The translations under genes and the position numbers were made by a program. 20,402 bases of DNA. Origin: CAZSMK01 sp964608095. Lineage in GTDB: Bacteria > Sumerlaeota > Sumerlaeia > MWCT01 > JAGHBZ01. This document shows, one piece after another, positions 1 to 7,507 of this stretch. The stretch lies in contig CAZSMK010000036.1 of assembly GCA_964608095.1 (NCBI GenBank), positions 1 through 20,402 of the forward strand, read 5' to 3'. Numbering within the stretch: position 1 is the first letter of the stretch; each line of letters begins with the position of its first letter. The notes under the pieces were generated by a model, which did no database searches, was not told the DNA's origin, and worked only from the letters and a program-made list of their open reading frames with translations.

Positions 1-1
1 G

Positions 2-214
2 TGGGAACGCTCCGTCATGAGCTACAACCAGCAAGGACCTGATTCCTCGTCACCCAAACTCTACCGGCTGTTCTTCGAACCGCGCGTGATGGTGCCTGAT
101 GAGGCAAACGGTGTTATCTCGTTTGACATGATGAGCTTTGAGGCGGCTGACGATACCTCCTCATGGCTCTACCTCGAAGGCGCGGACATCTTCAAGATCA
201 CCGTGGCGCCATAA
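2..214 (+). CDS. 3' end of an exported protein gene (partial; module shared with 17283-18797)
   Basis: The reading frame is open from the window edge to TAA at 212-214, so the gene begins upstream and only about 70 residues are visible. The internal ATG at 17 has no Shine-Dalgarno site and is probably not a start. The residues align by eye with the end of a repeated module in the exported protein at 17283-18797. Both show Y-x-x-[FY]-x-x-P, then a hydrophobic F-D strand, a D-D-T turn and Y-L-E-x-x-x-I. This suggests a beta-sandwich, carbohydrate-binding-like domain at the C-terminus of a surface or secreted protein; the function is unknown. A strong terminator follows at 265-304. The protein ends in ITVAP and lacks the TWxxYE tail seen on other exported proteins here. 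Confidence 0.7.
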   Translation, partial: WERSVMSYNQQGPDSSSPKLYRLFFEPRVMVPDEANGVISFDMMSFEAADDTSSWLYLEGADIFKITVAP

Positions 215-235
215 AAACATAGACTGTTGACATAC

Positions 236-252
236 CGCGTAGACACTACGCG
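236..252. repeat. short perfect inverted repeat
   Basis: CGCGTAG and CTACGCG form a 7-bp stem around a 3-nt loop, 22 nt after the stop of the first gene and just before the larger terminator hairpin. It is followed by TAAAAAATAA rather than a T run on the plus strand, so it may be an accessory hairpin or an mRNA 3' end stabiliser. Confidence 0.5.
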
Positions 253-264
253 TAAAAAATAATA

Positions 265-304
265 CCGGGATGGCAGGCACCACCTGCCATTCCGGATTTT
301 TTTG
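265..304. terminator. bidirectional rho-independent terminator
   Basis: CCGGGATGGCAGG pairs with CCTGCCATTCCGG through a 5-nt loop (about 13 bp with one mismatch). On the plus strand it is followed by A and seven Ts, ending the gene at 2-214. On the minus strand it is followed by TATTATTTTTT, so it can also end the CotH transcript coming from 2625. If so, the repeat arrays at 329-531 lie in the CotH 3' UTR. Confidence 0.8.
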
Positions 305-328
305 TGCACTCGCAGTCGCTCGAGCACA

Positions 329-426
329 GGACTGATCGGACTAATAGGACAGATAGGGCTCATAGGGCTCATAGGACTCACAGGACTCACAGGACTAAAA
401 GGACAAATAGGACTGATAGGACTGAT
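329..426 (+). repeat. 9-bp tandem array, GGACTNATA type (about 11 degenerate units)
   Basis: The unit GGACTNATA repeats with a strict 9-nt period and substitutions such as GGACAGATA, GGGCTCATA and GGACTCACA. Because the period is three codons, frames stay open by artefact and give an S-P-x repeat on the minus strand. No start, SD or codon logic supports a gene. The array lies between the terminator and the CotH stop codon. Confidence 0.85.
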
Positions 427-460
427 GTACATACCGCATAATCGCTGAGGAATCCCGGTA

Positions 461-531
461 GGTCGCTGTAGTCCTGGCAGTCCTGGCAGTTCCTGCAGTC
501 GCTGCAGTCGTTGCAGTCGCTGTAGTCCCTG
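461..531 (-). repeat. second 9-bp tandem array, same GGACT core in opposite orientation
   Basis: Read on the minus strand this is GGACTACAGCGACTGCAACGACTG and so on, with a 9-nt period and a GGACT/CGACT core. Its orientation is opposite to the array at 329-426, with about 34 nt between them. A transcript through both could pair GGACT with AGTCC at each period, giving a long interrupted hairpin. Confidence 0.75.
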
Positions 532-588
532 AAGAGTAATGTATGTCCCTTGTCAGGAGGATCTCGGTCTCGAGGCATGACCCGCAGG

Positions 589-2625
589 TCATTCGTACAT
601 CTGCCAGGTCTTTGCCGCGGTAGGCTGAAGAACACTCTGGAGAAGAAATTCACGCCTCAGCTTCACGTAATCTTTAAGTTGTTGCCTCATGGCAAGAAAC
701 GTTTCAAAACTCTCCCACCTATAAGGGTCGTCGTGTACTGCATCGGCGATGAGTGAGTGCAAGTAATCTATACGTTCATTCCAGTATTCTTCTGTAAAAA
801 CGGTTTCCAGGGCAAGAGCAAGTTGTGTATCAAATGCGCGGCGAAAAATAGGATTGTCACGAACTGCACAAAAGAGCGGATTCAGCTTGATATTAAAAAA
901 GGCGGGTTGTGTGGTGGTAAAATCAGTATTGAGAAGGCCATTTTCAATAGAATTGTTATGTCCCCATGTAAGATCGTCATCCCAGGGGAAAATCTCCCAT
1001 TTGCCGCCGTTTTTCTCTGTGTTGAGGTAAAGATAATGGTTCTTATGCCAGTCGTCTGCATGTGAAATGAGGGTTCGCCCGACAAGGTAATTAATCAGGG
1101 TATCCATCTCAAATGAAGAGCTGAGTATGGGCCCGCAGGATTCGGGCAGTTCTCTCGTCAATGCCTGGATAAAAGAAGCAATGGAAAGGAAATCGTTATC
1201 ATCTCCTGAACGGCGTTCGTAAAGTAGGGGATAGTAAGCGTCATTAGGTGGAGCGATATGATAATGATTGCACTGATACAGATCACCATCGGCGTCGCGT
1301 TCGTTATTTTTCAACCACCGCTCGTTAATCTGTTCGATGCGATAATATACTCCCGCATACTCATTATTGATATCAAGGCGAATGAATTCAATCCGGGGAA
1401 CTGACATTCCTAATTGTTCATAGAGTTCCATGCTCAAAGCATTGCAGATATGCGAGGCGTCATGATAATCACAGTTGAGATTCACGATATGCTGTCCTCG
1501 TGGTAAACAATGCGACTTGGGCAAGCGAACCTTAAAATTTTTTTTGGGAAAGAAGCGTGCGGATACGCCTCTAAGGTGAATAATTGCGTTATCAAAAAGT
1601 TCACCATCACACACGTACGAGCCGACCGTGAAGAGCGATTCATTGAAGGCATTATCCTGGATGTTCTGGAGTTCAAATGGATCGGCTATGAGCATATCCT
1701 GGTCAGGTTGGTTGAAGCGGGTTGAATCTTGCACGAACCACCCTCTGCCGAATCGAGGCGCTTCAGGGGGGAATCTGCTAATTGCATTATTCTTTCCTTT
1801 TGCCTCGATATAATATCGCACAAGAGTATGCGAAGACTGACCCGTGATACGTCCGGCGTAATAGCGCTCCGTAGCGGTATCCCCGCCCATCGATTTCATC
1901 TCGACGGCAATAAACCGCGGGTCTGGTGAATGATACACATGACGCTCGGCCTGATAATACAGCGTTACCTCGCTCTCCGGGTTTCCTTCAATTGTCGCAT
2001 AGACATGCACCGTCTCGTTTTCGACCGGCACGAGGGGAGTGTGAGATACCTCGAGGAGAAAAGGGGGAACGGCATGCTGCCGTACACTATTATCTCCGCC
2101 GGGCGTCCCCTGAGCGAACTCCGGCTCGAATCCGCTTGCCTGCCAGTTCTTGTAATCGTCATTTGGTGATAATGGATCGATACATTCCAGTGAGCGTCCG
2201 GAACCGTCTGCATCCTTATTCCAGGGATAGGCATCGTTATACTTCACCTCATCGTGTACAGTGCCATCGGGCATCACGAGCAGAAGACGTTCTCCGTCGT
2301 TATTCAACAGAGCGATATAATTACCATAAACTATTGTTGAATTAACGCCGGGGTACGTTTCAAGAAAGTACTTCTCATCCTTTGCGACTATTATAAAAGA
2401 GGAGGGAGGAATGATCGATTGTGGAGGAAACTTATATGAAACAGCTTCTTTTAGTTCCCATGCAGTAAGATCAACGGATGTTTCTCCTGTATTGACTAAT
2501 TCGATAAATTCACCTTCAGGGTTGTTTGAGGGATTATACTGTATCTCATTGATGACAACATCTCCGGCTGCCCTGATAGCGAATAAGAAAAAGATAAAAA
2601 GCCCTATGAATTTATAAAGACGCAT
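589..2625 (-). CDS. exported lamin-tail domain / CotH kinase-family protein
   Basis: 678 residues. A Sec signal peptide (residues 1-20, cleavage near AIRAA) leads into a lamin-tail domain at about 22-140 (VINEIQYNP, E-F-I-E-L-V-N, then a W-L-type strand). A middle beta-rich region precedes a CotH-type domain from about 340. That domain has L-R-G-x-S-x-R-x-x-x-K-K-N-F-K, the D-W-H-K-N-H-Y-L-Y segment and F-P-W-D-D-D-L-T-W-G at 546-555, whose acidic residues match the metal-binding end of CotH. CotH proteins are atypical secreted kinases related to Fam20C; the substrate here is unknown. The frame extends to a GTG at 2688 without an SD. ATG 2625 was chosen because it starts the signal peptide and has GAGGG 11 nt upstream, but a GTG at 2643 remains possible. 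The protein ends in AAKTWQMYE, the tail shared with 6047-7216 and 8699-10180. Confidence 0.85.
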   Translation of the reverse strand: MRLYKFIGLFIFFLFAIRAAGDVVINEIQYNPSNNPEGEFIELVNTGETSVDLTAWELKEAVSYKFPPQSIIPPSSFIIVAKDEKYFLETYPGVNSTIVYGNYIALLNNDGERLLLVMPDGTVHDEVKYNDAYPWNKDADGSGRSLECIDPLSPNDDYKNWQASGFEPEFAQGTPGGDNSVRQHAVPPFLLEVSHTPLVPVENETVHVYATIEGNPESEVTLYYQAERHVYHSPDPRFIAVEMKSMGGDTATERYYAGRITGQSSHTLVRYYIEAKGKNNAISRFPPEAPRFGRGWFVQDSTRFNQPDQDMLIADPFELQNIQDNAFNESLFTVGSYVCDGELFDNAIIHLRGVSARFFPKKNFKVRLPKSHCLPRGQHIVNLNCDYHDASHICNALSMELYEQLGMSVPRIEFIRLDINNEYAGVYYRIEQINERWLKNNERDADGDLYQCNHYHIAPPNDAYYPLLYERRSGDDNDFLSIASFIQALTRELPESCGPILSSSFEMDTLINYLVGRTLISHADDWHKNHYLYLNTEKNGGKWEIFPWDDDLTWGHNNSIENGLLNTDFTTTQPAFFNIKLNPLFCAVRDNPIFRRAFDTQLALALETVFTEEYWNERIDYLHSLIADAVHDDPYRWESFETFLAMRQQLKDYVKLRREFLLQSVLQPTAAKTWQMYE

Positions 2626-2712
2626 TATTCTTAATGCCCTCACTTTGCTCTCTTTCTCCAGATAAAGATTCGGCAAAGGGTTCTTCACTCATATAAAGTT
2701 CAAAAACGGTTC

Positions 2713-2742
2713 ATAGTAAAAGGGTCAAATTTTATTAGTCAA
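2713..2742 (-). promoter_or_regulatory. sigma70-type promoter for the CotH-family gene
   Basis: TTGACT (2737-2742), an 18-nt spacer and TACTAT (2713-2718) are read on the minus strand, about 90 nt upstream of ATG 2625. The -35 is strong and the -10 matches the consensus at four of six positions. Confidence 0.5.
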
Positions 2743-3052
2743 GATAAATAGCTATGACACTTTAGAAATTCAATGATTCTCAAATCTCGTTTTTTTAATT
2801 ACCTATTCAAAAAGTATCCTCTGCTCACCATCCTTGAGAAATTATTCAAGTCAAATCTATGTATCATAAAAAAGTTCTCTAATCTCTTTATCGGATAAAT
2901 TACCACATAGATTAAGAATATCTTTCAGAACGAAATGTTAAGGATTTGTTTTGAAAGTTCGTAAATTTCGCGGATTGAAAAAAGACAAGCCTCCTCACCA
3001 TGGCTTTGTTAACTTTTAAAACAATATGGAGTTCGTCCGGCTCCTAATTATA
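2743..3052. other. AT-rich intergenic stretch, nothing recognised
   Basis: This stretch lies between the CotH promoter and the terminator of the DUF6263-like gene. No credible ORF, RNA gene or long repeat is seen on either strand. Confidence 0.6.
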
Positions 3053-3096
3053 CAAAAAAATATACCCGCCTTGTAATTAACCACAACAAAGGCGGG
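3053..3096 (-). terminator. rho-independent terminator of the DUF6263-like gene
   Basis: On the minus strand CCCGCCTTTG pairs with CAAGGCGGG across a loop of about 13 nt, followed by TATATTTTTTT. It lies about 150 nt past the stop codon at 3249 and leaves a sizeable 3' UTR. Confidence 0.7.
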
Positions 3097-3248
3097 GCAA
3101 AAAATGGGTGCTATAAATAGAGGGGGTAACATTTCACGTAGTGATTTACCTACAACCTCTACCGGTAAATGGTGTGCAATTTTCTGCGTATAAGTTAGAA
3201 AGTACATTAACTCTTAAGGTGAGCCGGTATCTGCTCAAACAAAAAACC

Positions 3249-4199
3249 TCAGATCTTCTCCATCTGTACTTTTGTGGTACCGGAAAATGAGATGGGTATG
3301 GTTATTGTCTGGCCCGGACCCATACTGCCGCTGATCTGACCTTTCATATCTTGCTTTTGTAAGCCATCGACGACCAATCCGGTTTTTAAATCTATCTTCT
3401 GGGTCGAGTTAACGGTTCCGGAAAACGACGCTTCCATTTGCATTCCCATTACTTCTGTAGTCTCTTTCTGTCCAGGTGTTATAGTGACCGACGATTCGAT
3501 AACGGCAATATTATCTTTTAAATCCACAAGTTTATGATCAACGTCAAAATCAACTTCTGAAATCGATATGTTGATTTGCTGTGTGTCGCTCCATGTATCA
3601 CCGATTTTTACCTTCTGCTCGGGAAAAGTCAGAAACGTCGTGGACATCATCTGGTCGATGTTGCCGCCGAAATTCTTGTCCATCATTTCCGACATGCTCT
3701 GTTTCATTTCCGGTTCGAGATCCTCCATGGAATCGACTGCTTTTTGTATAATGGCATCCATTCCCGTAATGCTATGCACTTTACCCTTTGAATCGATCTT
3801 CATCGTTAATGGATTACCCAGCATCGCATCAAATAACTTTACGACTGGTTGTTGAAGCATTTCGGGGTCCTTATTGGCTGAATCGTATTCAAAAGACATT
3901 TGAGGTGAGGACATCTTTATGTATACTGAGTCAAAGGCGAGGGTAACATCGGCAACACCTTCCGGCGTCACTTCGTTCACTTCGGCTTTCACCCCTTGCT
4001 TCATCTCCATAGCCATTTTCATTTCCTGTCCCTGGAATGATTGATTCATATCCATGGAACTCGTGGATTTCATGAGAAACTTCTCGCCCTTCGAGAAACT
4101 GTAACGGAGAAGATGTGACTCCTGCTGAGCGAAGACCGACGCACAGAGGAGAAGTATACCGCCGATTACAAGCATGGTATTTCTGAGCCCTGATTTCAT
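3249..4199 (-). CDS. exported DUF6263-like protein
   Basis: 316 residues, with a signal peptide ending near S-V-F-A before QQES. The mature part is a methionine-rich, beta-strand-rich domain: an early L-R-Y-x-F-x-x-G-E-K-F strand, a middle segment with acidic and Met residues, a F-P-E-x-x-V-x-x-G-D-T-W motif, and a late G-x-x-x-x-x-x-Q-x-x-x-x-G strand region. This pattern resembles the DUF6263 family of periplasmic or surface proteins of unknown function; the assignment is from memory and uncertain. Start: ATG 4199 has AGGAG four bases upstream, whereas the upstream ATG at 4214 lies in front of that SD and has none of its own. It is a single-gene transcription unit with its own promoter and terminator. 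It lacks the TWxxYE tail. Confidence 0.75.
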   Translation of the reverse strand: MKSGLRNTMLVIGGILLLCASVFAQQESHLLRYSFSKGEKFLMKSTSSMDMNQSFQGQEMKMAMEMKQGVKAEVNEVTPEGVADVTLAFDSVYIKMSSPQMSFEYDSANKDPEMLQQPVVKLFDAMLGNPLTMKIDSKGKVHSITGMDAIIQKAVDSMEDLEPEMKQSMSEMMDKNFGGNIDQMMSTTFLTFPEQKVKIGDTWSDTQQINISISEVDFDVDHKLVDLKDNIAVIESSVTITPGQKETTEVMGMQMEASFSGTVNSTQKIDLKTGLVVDGLQKQDMKGQISGSMGPGQTITIPISFSGTTKVQMEKI

Positions 4200-4256
4200 T
4201 GTGACTCCTTTCATGTTAATTAAAGATGATTTTTTGCGAGGTCAACATATACATTT

Positions 4257-4286
4257 ATTAAATATGAAGGACGATGTGGATGTCAA
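4257..4286 (-). promoter_or_regulatory. sigma70-type promoter for the DUF6263-like gene
   Basis: A perfect TTGACA (4281-4286), an 18-nt spacer and TTTAAT (4257-4262) are read on the minus strand. A second, weaker pair (TTGACC at 4240-4245, TTTAAT at 4219-4224, 15-nt spacer) lies closer to the gene. Confidence 0.65.
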
Positions 4287-4656
4287 GAGTAATATATTTT
4301 AGTGGTTAGCAGGAGTGTGGTGATGAAGACGTATTTCATCACGGGTAGAAACTTCCCGTGTGTAAAAAAGATAAAGTTGTCTCCTTTAGAAGGGAGAAGA
4401 TGATACACTGTTTGTTGATGAGCCATACATTCCGGCGATTCTGAAACTGCAACATAGTAGAGGTGAGGTGTCAGGATAAGAATCACACAGCTCCCACGGA
4501 GGGAAAATGGGGATTAAGTCGTTCCGCCCGATGCCGGAAATGATGTTCCACCTCCATCTCCCATGATAGAAGACTCCAATCGGGTATTTAATGAGAACGA
4601 CATAATCTTTTGAAGCCGGCACCAGCCCGCTTGTTCTGTCGGCTACTCATAGTATC
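4287..4656. other. 370-nt intergenic stretch downstream of Thi4, nothing recognised
   Basis: Two minus-strand ORFs of 78 and 67 codons lie here, but neither has a good SD, a domain-like pattern or a hydrophobic segment typical of small proteins. CACGGG and CCCGTG (4338-4358) form a 6-bp hairpin with no T run. No Thi4 terminator was found. Confidence 0.5.
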
Positions 4657-5445
4657 TTATTGCCCTGGTTTTAGTTGTTCAATGATAAGCTCTGCAACAC
4701 GCTTGCCGCTCAGGAACATTGCGCCGAACGTGGGACCCATGCGTGGCAAACCGAAGACCGACGCGACCGCCATTCCCGTACAGAAGAGCCCGGGATACGC
4801 TTCCCCCGCATACTCGACGATTGCATCCTCTGAACGGTTAATCCATAACCCCCCTTCTCCTTTGAGGGAAAAAAGGCCATGTTTTTCAATATTTCTGAAC
4901 ACAACTGCATCGTGTCCTGTTGCATCGATCACTATACGAGATTCCAGAGCAATGGGATCGATGGTAGCGATTTCGGGGGGTAGGTGTTGAACCGACGCCC
5001 AATTGATTACCACGCCACGTATTTTATCATTATCGCCGATAACCACATCCTCGAATGCTGTCATATTCAATACTTTAGCGCCTGCATCAAGGGTGGCGGC
5101 AATCATACGTGAGCAGGCATGAGGAGCGTCGGCAACATATAAGCCCTCCGCAACTTTATCAACCGGAACGCCTATTTCTTGTAATACCTCCTCACCGGGG
5201 TGACGAATCGTCAGCTTGTTCATCAAAAAGCCGCCAGCCCAGAATCCGCCTCCCAGATAGTTATTGCGCTCGATGATGAGCACTTTAACACCGGCACGCG
5301 CAAGGTCACGAGCCACAATAAGACCAGAGGGTCCCCCACCGATTATAATGCAATCCGTTTCCGCGTAATCGATAAGAAATTTGGTGAATTCTTGCACGAT
5401 TGCACGAGTTACACTTGATTCTGAAACATTACTAAAAATAGCCAT
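4657..5445 (-). CDS. thi4: Thi4-family ADP-thiazole synthase (thiazole biosynthesis)
   Basis: 262 residues, the usual length for archaeal/bacterial Thi4. The N-terminal dinucleotide-binding motif G-G-G-P-S-G is at 36-41, followed by the acidic E59-R-N and the G-G-G-F-W-x-G-G loop. The later GVVINW, the D-P-I-A-L-E-S strand, D-A-T-G-H-D and the C-terminal G-P-T-F-G-A-M-x-x-S-G-K-R are all present. Thi4 makes the thiazole moiety of thiamine from NAD, glycine and sulfur. The sulfur comes from an active-site Cys in suicidal enzymes, or from sulfide in enzymes with His there. The matching residue, two before D163-P164, is Thr161 (ACC at 4963-4965). Start: ATG 5445 has GGAGG eight bases upstream; the frame extends to 5499 without an SD. 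A weak promoter, TTGTAA-17-TTTATG (5482-5510), is possible. No TPP riboswitch is visible and no other thiamine gene is nearby. Confidence 0.9.
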   Translation of the reverse strand: MAIFSNVSESSVTRAIVQEFTKFLIDYAETDCIIIGGGPSGLIVARDLARAGVKVLIIERNNYLGGGFWAGGFLMNKLTIRHPGEEVLQEIGVPVDKVAEGLYVADAPHACSRMIAATLDAGAKVLNMTAFEDVVIGDNDKIRGVVINWASVQHLPPEIATIDPIALESRIVIDATGHDAVVFRNIEKHGLFSLKGEGGLWINRSEDAIVEYAGEAYPGLFCTGMAVASVFGLPRMGPTFGAMFLSGKRVAELIIEQLKPGQ

Positions 5446-5544
5446 AATAAGATCCTCCTCAGGATGGAAGTATAGAGTACACATAAATAATTGAAGCAAA
5501 AAGTTTACAATCCATCAGGTTCTATTTCAAACAATATAAAGCTA

Positions 5545-5574
5545 TTGACGATAAGGGTCAGGCGTTGAGATAAT
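5545..5574 (+). promoter_or_regulatory. sigma70-type promoter for the SRP RNA
   Basis: TTGACG (5545-5550), an 18-nt spacer and GATAAT (5569-5574) end 27 nt before the base of the SRP RNA closing stem, the right position for transcription starting near 5581. Confidence 0.65.
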
Positions 5575-5601
5575 AGAATTGTTATATCGTGAAAAACTCA
5601 T

Positions 5602-5873
5602 GGTTGCGCTAAGCGGGGAGCTGGCGGTGCCCTGTACCCGCAATCCGCCATAGCGGGGCGAATCCCTGCCGTGAGGTAGTCATTTGTCGTTTCGGCTTCG
5701 GTAAGCGGTGATGAAGGTCGGGTCCCACGCAATGGGAGCCTGCGAACCTGGTCAGGTCCGGAAGGAAGCAGCCATAAACAGGTACGCTCATGTGCCGTGG
5801 GGTTACCTGATTGGAGCTGGCTGCCGAATGTCCGGGCGGTAAGTGGCTATCGATGGCAGGTGCGCAACCTTTT
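5602..5873 (+). ncRNA. ffs: signal recognition particle RNA, long form with Alu domain
   Basis: The conserved domain IV loop is explicit: GAACCTGGTCAGG (5744-5756), then TCCGGAAGGAAGCAGCC. The molecule closes with GGTTGCGC (5602-5609) against GCGCAACC (5862-5869). CCTGCC (from 5665) pairs with GGCAGG (to 5860), and TAGTCATTT with AAGTGGCTA, building the long helix 5. The 5' part (GGTGCCCTGTACCCGCAATCC and onward) resembles the Alu domain of large bacterial SRP RNAs. The total is about 265-270 nt, unlike the 4.5S-type short RNA of proteobacteria. A T run follows at 5870-5874. The RNA binds Ffh and targets membrane and exported proteins, fitting the many signal-peptide proteins here. Confidence 0.93.
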
Positions 5874-5974
5874 TCTGTTATTATTGAATGCCTACATTAC
5901 AATCTTCTCTCATCACGTAGTCTCCTTTTTTCTGCTTTATATCATGAATTAACACCTGAATGGAAAAGTAAACA

Positions 5975-6008
5975 TAAAAAAAGGGAAACGGGATGAACCC
6001 ATTTCCCT
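5975..6008 (-). terminator. rho-independent terminator of the kelch-like gene
   Basis: On the minus strand AGGGAAATGGG pairs with CCCGTTTCCCT through a short loop and runs into seven Ts. It lies about 40 nt past the stop codon at 6047. Confidence 0.8.
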
Positions 6009-6046
6009 ATGATATATATTGACCCACCCGCGAGTGGCATCAACGA

Positions 6047-7216
6047 TTACTTATAGAGAATCCATGTAGACTCTGCGCCAGTTAGTACCTCGCGTTCGAA
6101 CAGAGGCGATGAAATAAGAACGCCGTCAACAATCACACCCCAATCTGAGCCGGGTCTATTTCGAAGATTTGTGACATAGATACTCTTACTCGTCGGTGAA
6201 TAAACAGCCATGTGATACATGACAACAAGCGGCAATTGAACATCAACCTCTGTCCATGGACCAAGTGTATGAGTGTCAGGATCATAGGTGGAACGCCAGA
6301 CTATATCAAGCCCCCAGCCCGTGGCAGGGTCGCGCCCGCCAATGGCAAATACAGTATTCCCAGCCGCTACCAGATTGGTATTATAAACAGCATTGGGGAA
6401 GGTATTGGCTTGTTCTACCCATGAGCCCATGGAACCATCTGCAGGATTGGTCTGGCAAACCCAGAGTTTATCCGTCGAGTTTGCTTTGTCCTTGCCGTCT
6501 AAAATTCCACCATGAGCAATAATATCGTTATTGATGGTGCAGACGCCGGGGAACCACCACGTATTGGGAAGGGTGGTGCCGGTCTGCCACGTTCCCAGGG
6601 TGCCATCCGTATTGACCTTGGCATAATAGCATTTGTCAAAGGTCTCCGTGTCTTCGCCATCACCGCCGAACATGTACAGATATCCAGCATCGGTTATCAC
6701 CATGCCGCCCAATTCGGGATCGTATTGGTCGGGCGCTGTGCCCGGGAAGGGATCGCTCGTGCTCCACTCAGTATCGAGGTCACCGTTTGAACTGGAAATT
6801 TGCTTGATATACGTCACGTTATCGCGGTTAGGCCCGGACACGTTGTATCCACCGCCGCCGATGTAGATGTGATCATTGAAGGTATCAGTCACTTCATAGA
6901 TATAAGAAAAGTCATTAAACGATGGAAGAGCGGTTGTCTCCACACCATTGGATACGGCTCCAGTGTATTTATTAATGTGAAAACGAATGACCCGGCCTGT
7001 GTCGCCGTCATATCCATTGTTTCCGCCGATGACATACAACCAGTCGCCGAGTATAGCAGCGCCACCCATTTGAGGACTGAGTGGTGTGGTATCATCACCG
7101 CCGAGAGGATAAATCCCTTCTTGCTGCGTCCATTCGGTAATAAGATCTGCGTCCTGCGCAAAGGCAAAAGAAACAAGAACAACAAAACATACAATACTTA
7201 ATCCAAGATTTTTCAT
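6047..7216 (-). CDS. exported kelch-like beta-propeller protein with C-terminal TWILYK tail
   Basis: 389 residues, with a signal peptide (1-21, cleavage after F-A-F-A). The mature protein holds about six kelch-like blades marked by a hydrophobic strand plus di-glycine: YVIGGNNG, IYIGGGGYN, LYMFGGDG, IIAHGGILDG and VFAIGGRD, with a weaker last blade near IYVTNLRN. Trp residues recur between blades, as kelch repeats require. Such propellers usually bind partners or glycans; no catalytic motif is visible. The end, AESTWILYK, matches the tails of the CotH protein and the protein at 8699-10180. ATG 7216 has AGGAGGAGG nine bases upstream. The gene has its own promoter, a leader with an extra SD-like box, and a terminator. 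Confidence 0.8.
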   Translation of the reverse strand: MKNLGLSIVCFVVLVSFAFAQDADLITEWTQQEGIYPLGGDDTTPLSPQMGGAAILGDWLYVIGGNNGYDGDTGRVIRFHINKYTGAVSNGVETTALPSFNDFSYIYEVTDTFNDHIYIGGGGYNVSGPNRDNVTYIKQISSSNGDLDTEWSTSDPFPGTAPDQYDPELGGMVITDAGYLYMFGGDGEDTETFDKCYYAKVNTDGTLGTWQTGTTLPNTWWFPGVCTINNDIIAHGGILDGKDKANSTDKLWVCQTNPADGSMGSWVEQANTFPNAVYNTNLVAAGNTVFAIGGRDPATGWGLDIVWRSTYDPDTHTLGPWTEVDVQLPLVVMYHMAVYSPTSKSIYVTNLRNRPGSDWGVIVDGVLISSPLFEREVLTGAESTWILYK

Positions 7217-7296
7217 CGTTGTGCTACCTCCTCCTTAAAGATTGAATCTCCATTTGAGTCATACACAATATAACAATCTTTTACAATAAGAAATCG

Positions 7297-7306
7297 TCAC
7301 CTCCTT
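7297..7306 (-). promoter_or_regulatory. AAGGAGGTGA leader box, 80 nt upstream of the kelch-like start
   Basis: A 10-nt perfect anti-SD complement is read on the minus strand 19 nt after the -10 element, so it sits near the mRNA 5' end. The true SD is a separate site next to ATG 7216. Analogous boxes occur at 10266-10276 and 18879-18886 at nearly the same distance from their genes. A GTG within the box could open a 13-codon leader ORF. Confidence 0.5.
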
Positions 7307-7325
7307 ATCTTTTAATTCAATATCA

Positions 7326-7355
7326 TTTATAAAAAATCTGATTTTACACAGTCAA
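7326..7355 (-). promoter_or_regulatory. sigma70-type promoter for the kelch-like gene
   Basis: TTGACT (7350-7355), an 18-nt spacer and TATAAA (7326-7331) are read on the minus strand. The rest of 7217-7507 holds the divergent leader of the GT4 gene, for which no convincing promoter was found. Confidence 0.65.
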
Positions 7356-7507
7356 GCTTCAATCTCTTTTTTACAAAAAAAAACTTTACGAATGGCGCCG
7401 TTTTTTACAGAATTTGTCACTCTTTGAATTTCATTTGAACTAATCATTTGTTTGCCTCTACAATCATTAATTCCTTAATCGAAGTGTTCAAAGGATTTTT
7501 AAACGCC

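Noticed and set aside
329..531. CRISPR array
   Set aside because: Units of 9 bp run head to tail without unique spacers.
169..653. Minus-strand ORFs with S-P-I or N-D-C repeats
   Set aside because: The 9-nt period of the GGACT arrays keeps frames open; they overlap the terminator and the CotH stop and have no start signals.
4386..4622. 78-codon minus-strand ORF downstream of Thi4
   Set aside because: No SD, no recognisable pattern, overlapped by another random ORF; not enough support.
5446..5600. TPP riboswitch upstream of Thi4
   Set aside because: No CTGAGA/TPP-box core or matching helices seen on the minus strand, and the spacer is shared with the SRP RNA promoter.
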